Of a stretch of DNA of 64,000 bases, positions 31,820 to 43,681 are shown in pieces. The stretch's first letter is position 1; every line of letters begins with the position of its first letter. Both the position numbers and the translations under genes were made by a program. The notes under the pieces were generated by a model. It was not told the DNA's origin, made no database searches, and saw nothing but the letters and a program-made list of their open reading frames with translations. This DNA comes from Morinoia aosen (taxonomy: Eukaryota; Arthropoda; Malacostraca; Amphipoda; Talitridae), in the NCBI GenBank assembly GCA_030386875.1, contig CM059562.1:75822095-75886094 (forward strand), written 5' to 3'.

Positions 31820-34800
31820 ATTTACAAAATTTATCTCATTATTTCTCTCTCATCACGATTTAACAAGTCTGTAAGCATAAATTGGTGGCACACTCAGAGA
31901 TATTTTGACACTCTTGTGTGTGGCGAACGGTTTTTCAGTAACATCTTGGTACATTTGAGTGCATCACCTTCGATCACATTTTCAAGAAATCGCAAAAGTT
32001 AAATTACAGACTCTCGATTCAAACAGTAAAAATTTTTTTCTGTAAGGTATGGGTGGGCAGTCGTTGAAAATTTTGAACGGAATACAATTCTCTTCGGAAG
32101 TTTTAAAATATTTTTAATTTTTTCTTCAAATTTAATAGATATTGTCAGTCATTCCACGAATTCACAAGCTAGTCTTAGAAAGTAAAACATTTACGTGAAT
32201 TAGCACTGACTTACACTTATAAGTAGAGTCATGATAGACACAATTATGTGTGTCGTATCGGCAAATGACAAACAAGAGTATGTCAAAATACCTTGATTAA
32301 TACTGGATGCTAATGACACAGTTTTGTGACACGGTTTTGTGACAAGTGGACGCTCAAAAGTGAGTCGGTTTCGAGTCAAATTTTTTAGCGCATTTTAACG
32401 ACACTCATGCAAGTGCCTTCTGTAGATGTTTCACATGTTTCACTATTCATAGCGCGGAAGCGTCGGCAACTTCGCCGACAACCAAAATAAAAAAACCATT
32501 AGCTAGGGAAAAGGTTCTGGACAAGTTAAAGAAACAGCATCCACACAGAAAAACACTGCGCAAAACAGACAAGACATTAATAGTATAATAAATGATATTT
32601 CAAGTTTAATTAATCTTTAAATTAACCGTTAGTCTCGTGTTGGGTTCCTCAGCGCACCTTAAAAAATTGTAAAGGACGACGTAAAGCCAAGTATGACATA
32701 CCGACTACTGTCCAATGAAAGGCACTGTCATGCTCTCAGTTGAGAAACGTCTCACGGCTGAGGTGAAGTTCTACTGTGAAAATGATAAGGGTGTTGGGAA
32801 AGAGCCTTGCGGAAATCTCAAGCTTTTTAGGACAAAAATTCAGAAATCAAAGAGAAAAAGAAAGAGAAACTGTTTATTCTCCTAAAATTGCATACATGAA
32901 ATGTTCCACACCATACTGTACTTTAAATATTTTTAACGAGAAAGGTCCTAAATTTATGAAAAAAACATAAGAGGAAGAAAATAATCGTGACAGGGATTAT
33001 GTTAAGTTAAGAGAATCAATCAACGCATATTTTCTTCGACATTTTGCCCTAGGCAATACGAGTGAAAGTTTTAAACACTAATAAACACTCTACTAATACA
33101 CTAATATGCCTTGGGAGACTTTCACTTTAGGTTAGGAAAAAAGAAAAGACATAAAACACTATACTGACCTGACTAAATCCCCTCCTAAATGATTTTCAAG
33201 TGAATACCAGTTTCCGTAATGCAGCAGCCATTTTGAAAACATCTTGCATTTTTATTACAAAGTGAATAAAAACTCGTACATCGATCAAATTTTAACTAGT
33301 GATCTTGGAACAGGAAATTTTTTCGAAACCAATCCATTCAGCTTCCAATAAAACACTCTCTCAAGAAAGATAAAACAGTCGTGTGAAGATCTTTTCCAGG
33401 TAGAAAAATATCGCCTGATCTCCCCAATAGGTGAGGTTTATTTTGGGCTTGGCAGCCTGTGCTTCTAGAATTCCACACAACAATGAGTCTGAAGAGTTCA
33501 CTCGAAAAGACCAGCAAAAATATTCTAATACAGGCAGCGCTATGAGGTAGGGAGTTTCCAAGGTGGACTCAAGCTAATGATTCGAGATAGAAGAAAGCAC
33601 ATTAATAGCAATTGATGAAAATGCTGATAAAGATTGCAATTAAATGGTTGATGTGTATTTTGCTCTCATATATAAGATTTAATTTACTTTTTTGTTAGCT
33701 CAATGAATTTTCCTTATCCTGCATGCGTCAGAAATGTAAACGCGGATGTGAATTGAAACAAGCTATTTGAAACAGGAAAGAGTTAGTGAAAAAATAAAAT
33801 GACAATTCAGCCAGTAGAGTTACGAGTCTATCTAAGCTACGAAGACTTTAACATGCAACACTGACAAGATACAATCGTCGTAGTAAAAAAATGCTCCTGG
33901 CAGTATAATAAAATTAATTTTACAATTAACTCAACTCATGAGTCGTGTGTTGGATTTCTCAGCGTACGAGTCTTGCACAATCAAAAAATATAACGAAAAG
34001 TCAAGCTAAAAATGCTAAGTAGTAAGTACTGTCTAACGAAAATTCAATTTAATTTCATCATTTTTTCCTCCTCTTTCCAATGAAAAGAGAATATTTCATC
34101 GCAATACCTACTAAGAAATGTTATTAAACTTTGAAAAACAATATAAAAAACGAGTTATCACCTTTTAGGTTGACCAATTCAAAACACTCAAAAAATTTCC
34201 TACCAAGGACTTCTGACGCGCATGCAAGAAACGCCTGAACAAAACAGGAGTGCAACGTTCAATTTGCTTCTTCGTAAGTCTGTGGATAAACTGACCGCGA
34301 ATTTCTTGATACATTGTGAGTTTGTAGACGTGATACCAACAAAGCTTTCAATAGATACAAAAGACGAGAAGTGGGGCGCATAACACAGCGCAGACCAGGA
34401 TACACTGCGTGCTAAGCGTGTCTATAAAGAAGTAGTCTCGGTGTCTACAGAGATGTTATCTTATTGGCTCAGCAGCAGTTATTGTTCAGTATGCATGAAA
34501 TCATGTTGATACTGATAAGGTTAATATAAATATGATTCATATAGATTTCATTATTATTTTACTGGGTAAAATTCACCATTCCAAGAGAGAAACTAGTAAC
34601 AATATTCAAGTTTAAACAAAGAGGCGAAAAGACAACTCTCCCAGAACACCTAAATGCTAGTAAATAAGAAGCTATTATCAATAACTCATTAAATAACAGA
34701 ATACCAGTAAAAGCTCCCTCGTCTAACCTGGATAACACCATCAAAGTTCGATGAATAAAAGGGTTTGATTAAAAAGCAGCTGCTGTGATCTCATTTCGAT

Positions 34801-37202
34801 TGATTGAGTTTCTCCGCGATGCGAGCGCCAGTATTTGAGGGGCGTGCAGCATCTTTATTTCTCAGTGGAAAAACGGCCGCGGTTTTGAACTGATGAGCAC
34901 GAACTTATCGCCCATTGCGGCCAAATTGTAGCTGGATCAGAATTTTACGCGCAGCTTTTCTTTGATTTGACATCGGATGGAACGATGATCACAAAGACAC
35001 TTGCGTTCAGTAAACATAAACATGGAGTAAATTGATGATGGAGTAAATATAAACTTACTAGTGCTGCAAGTTAGAGATGTGGTATATCAAGTTTGAGATA
35101 AGTGTTTTAAATACTATGAATGAATTATATACAACATTAACAAAGGTGCATGAATTATAGAAGGATGTAACATAACTACATTTTCGATGTGCATCGATGA
35201 GTGTTTATAAACGCTATTGCAGTTATTTGGTCTAGCAGGCTCTAAAATGTGTTTAATCAAGGGGCATTTTTTTGATGAAATTACGAATTTTTCATTCTGC
35301 CAAAGCTACGCTGGATTTTCATTTATACTGATTTACATATGTAACCAAAATTTAGAAGACTTATGGTGTTTTAATAATGAAACGCCGGTAATTCTCTGAA
35401 TGAATCTCTCTTTTTCTCACCTTTGTGGAGTGTTAATTTTTTTACTTTGAAGCTATTAACAAATTGTTTGAAAATAGAATAAGTTTGAGATAAAATAACC
35501 ATGAAACTGCTTGTAAAATACTTATGATTGCTTAACTATTTACCTTCAAAGTTTTTTCTTAAATAACCGTTATTACAACGGCCATCATTAGACTGGCACT
35601 GGTATCAGGTAGTCACCGGAACTGTCACTTGGCAGTGAACTTAAAAAACGTTATTTCTCAAATGCAACGAAAAATACAATTTATGTACTTCTCACATTTG
35701 GATCAAATGTATAACAACGAGAAATTTGAATTAAATCTGTCACGTGTAGCCCGCGGGGCAGTTAAGGATCAATTCTACTTCAGGAACTAAACAGGAAAAC
35801 TGCACTAATAATCTCCCAGCCGTTGTATACCTGCCGATGCTCTCTCTCGACCCGCATTCGACCCTGACGTCTCTTCCCAACCTGATTATTTGAATCAATA
35901 AAATTCTTGTCCTAAAAACTATCTCAGTTGAACGTGCTGAGCTCGGAGACTTGAGGTGAAAAAATTGCATCGACGAGGAGGAGAGAGAGAGAGATTGATC
36001 TCTGGAACTAAGGGCAAGATTGGGATCAGTTTGTGGTCACGGTCTGCACATACTTTGTTGGAGCTGATATATGCGTGACTCTCCATGCCGCGCAGGCACG
36101 TCTATTGTGCGCTGGGTTAGCCTACGGCAGCTTCTCCTATGCGGTGTTTGCAGCGGGAGGCTCGTAGATGTCGTACGTTTTTCGTCCGTCGGTTTTCTCT
36201 CATCGAGAAAATGGAGTCGAGCTTCGCCGAAAGTCAACATCTCAACTACTGTGATACAAACAGAGGAGCAGCACGGCTGCAATGAGGCTCAACTGCATCC
36301 AACCTGGATGTTTGTTCGGGTAAACCCTGGGTTTACGGAAGTGGTCATTTGAAAACCCAGAAATTCAGGTGGCGTAGGTGCAAGTAATTCGCGTTTGTGT
36401 TTTTCTCGAAATAAAACTTAGTTTCAAATACAAGCCACATTTATCTCACGAGTTCTTTAAGTTCCGATTAGGAATAACCTTCTAAAGACTATGAAAGTTT
36501 GGCCACAACCGTGCTATTGACCTCAAATTCGGATACTGTGACTTCAATTCTCGTTTCAGTCCTAATTAAACGAGAGCTCGTTGGAATAGCTCGTTGAGTC
36601 ACGCAAACGAGTTCTTAACTACATTTCTGCGTGGCCTGCTTGACTTCGTGAACAAATATCTAACTAAACGTATGCTGTTATCTCCCCGTATAACAGAGCC
36701 TATTTTACAACTTGGATTTCGAGCATTACTGGTAAATTTACTGAATCCATTCGATGACTACTTGTGTCCCTGCAACGATGCCCATGAAGGACTTAAGTCT
36801 TAGTGCACGAGTAAATTGAGCTGGTCATAATGAGTTTCTTGAACGGTGGGAGTGAGTAACAGCGAAGCGGAGTTCAACCGGGTTGGTTCATGGCTTCCGA
36901 AACCTTTAATGAGATTTAATTGTAAATCATCAGAGATTGTGTTGTGGTATGGTGTGTTAGTGCAATTATATAGATATATCCGATCAAAGATGAATCGAAA
37001 GCAAATATGCAATGTATGATTTATTTTTTCATCGTCATTATTTCGCATGCGTACGTTATACCTCACTAGAATTATCACAAGCTCCCTTTTATTTGTAGTT
37101 CTATTAATCTGAAAGCCACTTGTATAGGTGAGATATTTTTAAATACCATAGCTGTAAATCATTAGTTTTTTAAGGCTCATTTTATTCTTTCGTTAGACTA
37201 AT
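31820..37202. other. Non-coding, with one ~1.3-kb-spaced segment duplication
   Basis: The stretch 32600-32730 (gtgttgggttcctcagcg...ccaatgaaagg) is clearly related to 33920-34045 (gtgttggatttctcagcg...ctaacgaaaat), about 1.3 kb apart. GC-richer islets at about 34810-34960, 35740-35900 and 36060-36330 might be regulatory or exonic. I recognise no protein in them, and short frames on both strands (for example 36071-36352) look like chance. Confidence 0.45.
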
Positions 37203-38119
37203 TGTTGAACACCAACTCATGTAGAACACCTATTAACTTGAAATAATTTGTTGTGGAATACCTACTCTCTGAAAATGTATTGTAGAACACCTATTCACTG
37301 AAAATGTATTGTAGAACACCTATTCACTGAAAATGTATTGTAGAACACCTATTCACTGAAAATATATTGTAGAACACCTATTCACTGAAAATATATTGTA
37401 GAACACCTATTCACCGAAAATATATTTTAGAACACCTATTCACTGAAAATATATTGTAGAACACCTATTCACTGAAAATATATTTTAGAACACCTATTCA
37501 CTGAAAATATATTTTAGAACACCTATTCACTGAAAATATATTGTAGAACACCTATTCACTGAAAATTTATTGTAGAACACCTATTCACTGAAAATGTATT
37601 GTAGAACACCTATTCACTGAAAATGTATTGTAGAACACCTATTCACTGAAAATGTATTGTAGAACACCTATTCACTGAAAATGTATTGTAGAACACCTAT
37701 TCACTGAAAATGTATTGTAGAACACCTATTCACTGAAAATGTATTGTAGAACACCTATTCACTGAAAATGTATTGTAGAACACCTATTCACTGAAAATGT
37801 ATTTTAGAACACCTATTCACTGAAAATATATTTTAGAACACCTATTCACTGAAAATGTATTGTAGAACACCTATTCACTGAAAATGTATTGTAGAACACC
37901 TATTCACTGAAAATGTATTGTAGAACACCTATTCACTGAAAATATATTGTAGAACACCTATTCACTGAAAATATATTGTAGAACACCTATTCACTGAAAA
38001 TATATTTTAGAACACCTATTCACTGAAAATATATTGTAGAACACCTATTCACTGAAAATATATTGTAGAACACCTATTCACTGAAAATATATTTTAGAAC
38101 ACCTATTCACTGAAAATAT
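37203..38119. repeat. 29-bp satellite, about 30 copies
   Basis: Unit gtagaacacctattcactga plus aaatgtatt. The head (37203-37280) is degenerate, the body almost perfect. Variants aaatgtattg, aaatatattg and aaatatatttt occur in blocks, for example a run of the first at about 37570-37800 flanked by the others on both sides. Confidence 0.97.
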
Positions 38120-39727
38120 AATCACCGCTTAAAAAGTCTCAATGTTGGCGTAACTACGCACACAGAAATTCAACAATTGTACACAATAATCCTAATTTTC
38201 TCTTTTTTTTCTGAAGATGGAGAACATATTCCCCGGATTTGCTAGCGCGATATTCTTTCGTCACGAGTGATTTACTTTAAAACATGCTTGAAAAACATGT
38301 ACTTACGTATGTGGATCATCTATAACGTATCATATGAAATATTAAAAAAATTTTTATTGAAGAAGCTCCAGGTATTGATTTTTTTTCGGAAAACACAGCC
38401 CGTTCTCAATTACATGTTTCTGCATTGTTCAAGAAAAAATAGCCTTATAGAAGTTCATGAGCAATTTTAACTCTTAAACAATCAAAATCAGTACGAGAAT
38501 TTTTTCATCACTGTTTTCATCATTCTTATCCTCATAAATATTCATTTACTCTTTAACATTTTAGGATGGTTTTAATCAGTTGTAAAACGTACTTCTCAAA
38601 ACACTGTCGGTAAAACTTATTCATGACAAGCATAAAATCAGCGGCCTGCATCCGACTCTTGTTAACCCGACGTCAACACGACGATGCGCCTGGTCATCAC
38701 TCTTCAGAAAATAAAAGCTTCAGTATATCATTTATAGAAATAAAGCGCTCTCTTTACAGCAGTTTGAACATACAAGACTGCTGCTCCTCATTAGGACTTT
38801 ACACGGAGGATGTAACAGATAAGGGTAGCATGAGCGTGAACACGGATTGTGCAAACGCGTGAACAGTTTATCGGTCCCGTAATTCTTATCGATTTTAAAT
38901 AGACGGGTTACTAGTGTAGGAGGGCGAGGCTGTTGAGTCACGAAAGCTGAGGACTTGTTGTCATGCTAAAAAATTTTTTTATGGATTCTTTGAGAGTACG
39001 AAAATATCATTTGCAGCTTTAGAAATTAAAAAATGGAAGAGCAGATAAGGAAGAAGAGCATGAAAGAAGAGGACTTGATGACATGTGAGGCAATTTTTTA
39101 TTGCTTTCCTGAGAGTTTGAAAATAAAATTTGCAGTTTTAGAAATGAATGAAAAAATAAAGAAGAGCAGATAAGAAGTAGTTCAAATAAATGTTTTCTTG
39201 TCTCAGAAGGGAAATTTCAAATGTAACGCAAATGAAAATTCGAAAAAACTTAAAATTAAAAAAAAAATGAATTAATATGTACCTTTTGATGAAAATGCTA
39301 GAAGATACAAAATTTCTGCGGATGTTTTTTCACTATGATATCCCGCACGACCATTCAAATTCTTGTATGTTATTTTATTATTCAGTTCATTCCAGCAGTA
39401 ACAAATTAAATCACCAATATTACCCACTTTATGACCTAAACAGAAATGTAAATTATAAAATTTATTTCACTCACAGTTGAAAAACGCGAAAAAAATTTTT
39501 CGATGTGCTTATAATCGGACAAAATAAGAAACGGTTGACCAAAGAGAAGCAGACAAACTTGATATTTTTCTATAATATGTTTTAAAAATTGGTAGCCTAC
39601 CTACGCGATTCGTCGTAAGATTATCGCGTGATGCAGTAGCGACACTCGGCTTAATTTGACACCCTCAATTAACGGTGATTTCCGTTGGAGCCCTGGCAAC
39701 CAAAATGTGAGGGTAGATTTTAAGTCT
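38120..39727. other. Non-coding, with a 120-bp tandem duplication
   Basis: gaggacttgttgtcatg at 38949 and gaggacttgatgacatg at 39069 begin two copies of an imperfect ~120-bp unit (to about 39180). No gene seen. Confidence 0.6.
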
Positions 39728-40065
39728 CACTGAAATTTTAATGCACAATTGATTCAATGGTAGCTTTTGACTGAAATTTTAATGCACAATGAATAGCTTT
39801 TGACTGAAATTTTAATGTGCAATTGATTCAGTGGTAGCTTTTGACTGAAATTTTATTGCACAATGAATAGCTTTTGACTGAAATTTTATTGCACAATGAA
39901 TAGCTTTTGACTGAAATTTTAATGAACAATTGATTCAATGGTAGCTTTTGACTGAAATTTTATTGCACAATGAATAGCTTTTGACTGAAATTTTAAAGTG
40001 CAATTGATTCAGTGGTAGCTTTTGACTGAAATTGTAATATACAATTGATTCAGTGGTAATTACCC
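39728..40065. repeat. Alternating 41/33-bp minisatellite
   Basis: Core ttttgactgaaattttaatg, then either cacaattgattcaatggtagc or the shorter cacaatgaatagc. Long and short units are interspersed, about ten in all. Confidence 0.9.
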
Positions 40066-40149
40066 TTCGATAGTTCTCAACCCAGAGCAGTAAACCTATT
40101 ATTTATAGAACATCAATAAAAATTAACTTCGTGGCAATGATGAAAATTT

Positions 40150-40560
40150 GTTTCAGAATATGGGAGCCAATAAACAAATAGCTGTAGAAGAAATTAACGT
40201 TGAAAAAGTAATAACCTTTGTCTCCCCAGAATCAATGGTAATTAACCTCGACGACGAAACAGTAATAAACTTCGAAGAGGCACTAACCATCAGCTTTAAA
40301 GACGCAATAGTAATACACCTGGGAGCAGTAATGGTAATTATTTATCAGCTTTAGTAATTATTGTCAATTAATGAAAATCATCAGCTTCAGAAAAGTAATT
40401 GTAATTAACGTCTGAGTAGTGATGGTAAGTAATAATCAGCTCGAGTAACCATCAACAACTAATGAAAATCACTATCTTCAGAAGAGTAACTGTAACTAAC
40501 GTCTGAGTAGTGATGTCAATAATCAAAGAGCAGCAAGAGCAATTAACATCGGAGCAATAA
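40150..40560. repeat. Degenerate repeat with taat/gta motifs
   Basis: Repeated words agtaat, gtaattaac, atcagctt and gaagagtaac with irregular spacing, including two similar ~120-bp blocks (40355-40440 and 40440-40520). The plus-strand 68-codon frame here is a by-product of the repeat. Confidence 0.6.
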
Positions 40561-40699
40561 CAGAAAGCCATATCTGAGCTTGGAAAGAAAGCAGGGTGTC
40601 GGCTCGAAAGTCACACCGGCTACCGAATGCAATCATCGTCCGAAGCAGCGGACGCCGCCTCCCTTTTGCTTCCTGAGCCGAGCGAGGCATTTGGGTCAC

Positions 40700-41215
40700 T
40701 TCCGCTCCCATCAGTCCTTAGTTAACATTAAAGGCTCGACATTGACGCTTTAATCTTTAGGTAAGACTTAAGGCTCGATACTGAGGCTTTAATCTTTAGG
40801 TAAGACTTAAAGCTCGATATTGAGACTTCAATCTATCGTTAAGACTTAACGCTCGAAACGAAGGCTTTAATTCTTAATAATAGATTGGAAAAGCCTAAAA
40901 TAAAGACTTTGGTCATTAACTTGATATTCACAGCTAGAAATGAAGACGTTATTCTTTAGTTAAAAACTCGTTATGGCATATTCAATTTCTAGTTTAAGAC
41001 ATAAAGCCCGAAATCCGAAATGGACGTGCCAGTCCTTCGTTGAAGACTTACGGCCTGAAACAGAGGGCGTCAATCTTTAGTTAAACACACATGATCCAAA
41101 CTGAATATGTCATTCCTTAGTTAAAGACTTACGGCCCAAAATAAAGGCGTCAATCCTCAGTTAAAGACTTAAGTCTTGAAATGAGGAGGTCGTTCAATGG
41201 CTGAAGACTTGTCAG
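40700..41215. repeat. Degenerate ~40-bp repeat
   Basis: At least ten diverged units resembling ttaagacttaaggctcgaaa followed by gaggctttaatcttta. Clear from 40730, fading towards 41210. Confidence 0.75.
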
Positions 41216-42984
41216 TTTATTTTCAACCAATTGCATCAGTGACAATAAAATGAATCAACTCATGATTGCTTTATGAAGAATTTAATACGATTTTCGATTG
41301 TCTACGGGACATCAGGCGACTTATAAAGTGATGTATTTACAAGCTATCCTTATAATAATTTCCCACGGCTCAATTCTTCAGTTCGTTCGACGGACGCGAA
41401 GTTGTCATGAGGACAGCGTCACACACGAAGCTAAGAGTCTGATAACAAAGACGGGAATTGTATTCGGGACAGGAATCTCGACGGGACCGATTCTCTTGGA
41501 AACTGGGCTGATGTAGAAGCCAACACTATAGGATACTGGGGTAAATATTAAAAAAATATGAATCGCTTCATCGGGACAGACAAGAGGGTGAGATTTTTCA
41601 AGTTTTCTTGACTACGTTATTTCTGTGTTACAATGCGTAGCTTAGTCAAGTAGGCTTAGAAAAAACGCTGGTAGCTTCACAGCTGTGGCGACGTGAATTG
41701 CTTGAAAATATGACCTCTGGTTATGACCGTGCCGGTCAATGTGAGCTCAAGCTTATACTTGATTTCATTAACACTGTTGAAATGGCTTGCTTGGGGTTTC
41801 AGTGCGTTTAAGTCATATACGTAAGTGCGCGCTACTTCTAAAAACACTATCGCTAAAACTTATCCTTTACGATTAATTAAAACAGCGGTCGTTGTCCGTA
41901 ACTGCAGTGGAAAATGTTGGTGATTGTTTTTTAAGAACTCCAAGTTCATCGGTCTGAACTGAAAAAAGCGAATTTTTCTTTGCGTATTTTGGCAAGACGT
42001 TTTCTATTTGTGGGGTAAGTCACTTGCATGCATATTTGTGCAAACATGTCAGTATGAATTTGGTGAATTAAAATCTTAAATCCCAAGAGAAAAAATTACG
42101 GACGCTGCGAGTTGCAGCTGGGTCAAGGGGATTCTTTTCATAAAAGTTTTTTTTTCGTGGTGCACCCCATGTATGTATATGTTATAACATATACCGTCAA
42201 TGTGTATCATGTTATATCCCATGAATATATTTTTAGGCGCATCAATACATAATGTAATGTTTCCTAACGAACTGCATTATGACATATGCTATGAATTCCT
42301 TTTGTCGCACACATCATTAATCTGTACTGCTGTGGATATCGTTTATTTAAACTGTGATGTAGTCCATGTTATTTATTTTGTGATGCACCCCATAAATACA
42401 TACGTCCTGAGGTGTATCCCATAAATTTCACCGCAAGAAGGACCATGAATAAGCTCCTTCTCTCCCATTAATGAGGAAACTTAAGAGCAATTGATGTAGA
42501 AGGTTTTATAAAAATTTTGAAAACTTATCGAGTTCTCAAAAAATATCATTTGAGCGCATTTTGCCGTCAGCCAAGACACCAAAACAAGCAGGTTTTCCTG
42601 ACATTGCGTTTTTTATTCACAAGCAACAGGCGCTTCCTGAATAGTTAAATTCGTTCCGTCAAATGCATCCAAAACTTCTGTTTCCGAAAGGAATATGTTT
42701 CTTGGAACAGTCATGAGGAAGATCTATAAATAGACTATTCGGCTGTATTTTAAAGCGATTTTATGCTCTTTACTTGACCATTGAGGATAATTTTACTGAA
42801 CCCCTTGTCCCGAAGTAAGTTTGGTGCGGCTCACTTTCTCGTGGCTATTAGGCCGCAGACGCACCACCCGCCCTCCCATTCGGATGTTCATCACCAACTG
42901 AGCGTGATGATGCTGTGGTGGGCAACCACAAAGAAGCCCTAGTGGTTGGTGACACCGTGCAACTTCACGCGTGTGGTTGATGAG
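41216..42984. other. Non-coding spacer
   Basis: AT-rich with a GC-richer islet at 42820-42960. A pair of related blocks at ~42160-42240 and ~42375-42425 shares gcaccccat and atcccat. No gene recognised. Confidence 0.45.
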
Positions 42985-43432
42985 AGAGTTCCTTAGCGTG
43001 ATGTGTCTTCTTCTGGGATGATCATCTCTTTTATCAAGCTTTATTTTTAAAACTTTTAAGTATCTTGTTGAGTATCAGAGTTCCTTAGCGTGATGTGTCT
43101 TCTTCTGGGATGATCATCTCTTTTATCAAGCTTTATTTTTAAAACTTTTAAGTATCTTGTTGAGTATCAGAGTTCCTTAGCGTGATGTGTCTTCTTCTGG
43201 GATGATCATCTCTTTTATCAAGCTTTATTTTTAAAACTTTTAAGTATCTTGTTGAGTATCAGAGTTCCTTAGCGTGATGTGTCTTCTTCTGGGATGATCA
43301 TCTCTTTTATCAAGCTTTATTTTTAAAACTTTTAAGTATCTTATTGAGTATCAGAGTTCCTTAGCGTGATGTGTCTTCTTCTGGGATGATCATCTCTTTT
43401 ATCAAGCTTTATTTTTAAAACTTTTAAGTATC
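42985..43432. repeat. 92-bp tandem repeat, 4.9 nearly identical copies
   Basis: Units begin agagttccttagcg at 42985, 43077, 43169, 43261 and 43353 (last one 80 bp). I see a single difference (ttgttgag to ttattgag in copy 4). This near identity means very recent amplification or an assembly artefact. Confidence 0.97.
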
Positions 43433-43681
43433 ACGGTCGAGTTGATGATATTTTGCGCGCGTCACCGTAGCGAGCGATCTAACTAGTATAGTGATAGCGG
43501 GTCTGAAGCTGAATCATCTTGAAAAAAAACTTATCTAAGCATGAATTAAATGATAGCCGATATCCACCTAAAGTAATTAACAAAATTCAAATAAAGTGCA
43601 CATAATTCAGGTGAACTAGATACAATAACAAGTAATATCAACAAAACAGTTTCAAGTTTTTCATTAATTTTGACTGCTTTA

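Noticed and set aside
36037..36352. Opposed 81- and 93-codon frames in a GC-richer islet
   Set aside because: Open on both strands with no recognisable protein content; kept only as an islet in the region note.
37203..38119. CRISPR-like array because of the ~29-bp repeated unit
   Set aside because: Units are directly adjacent with no unique spacers, and the window is eukaryotic.
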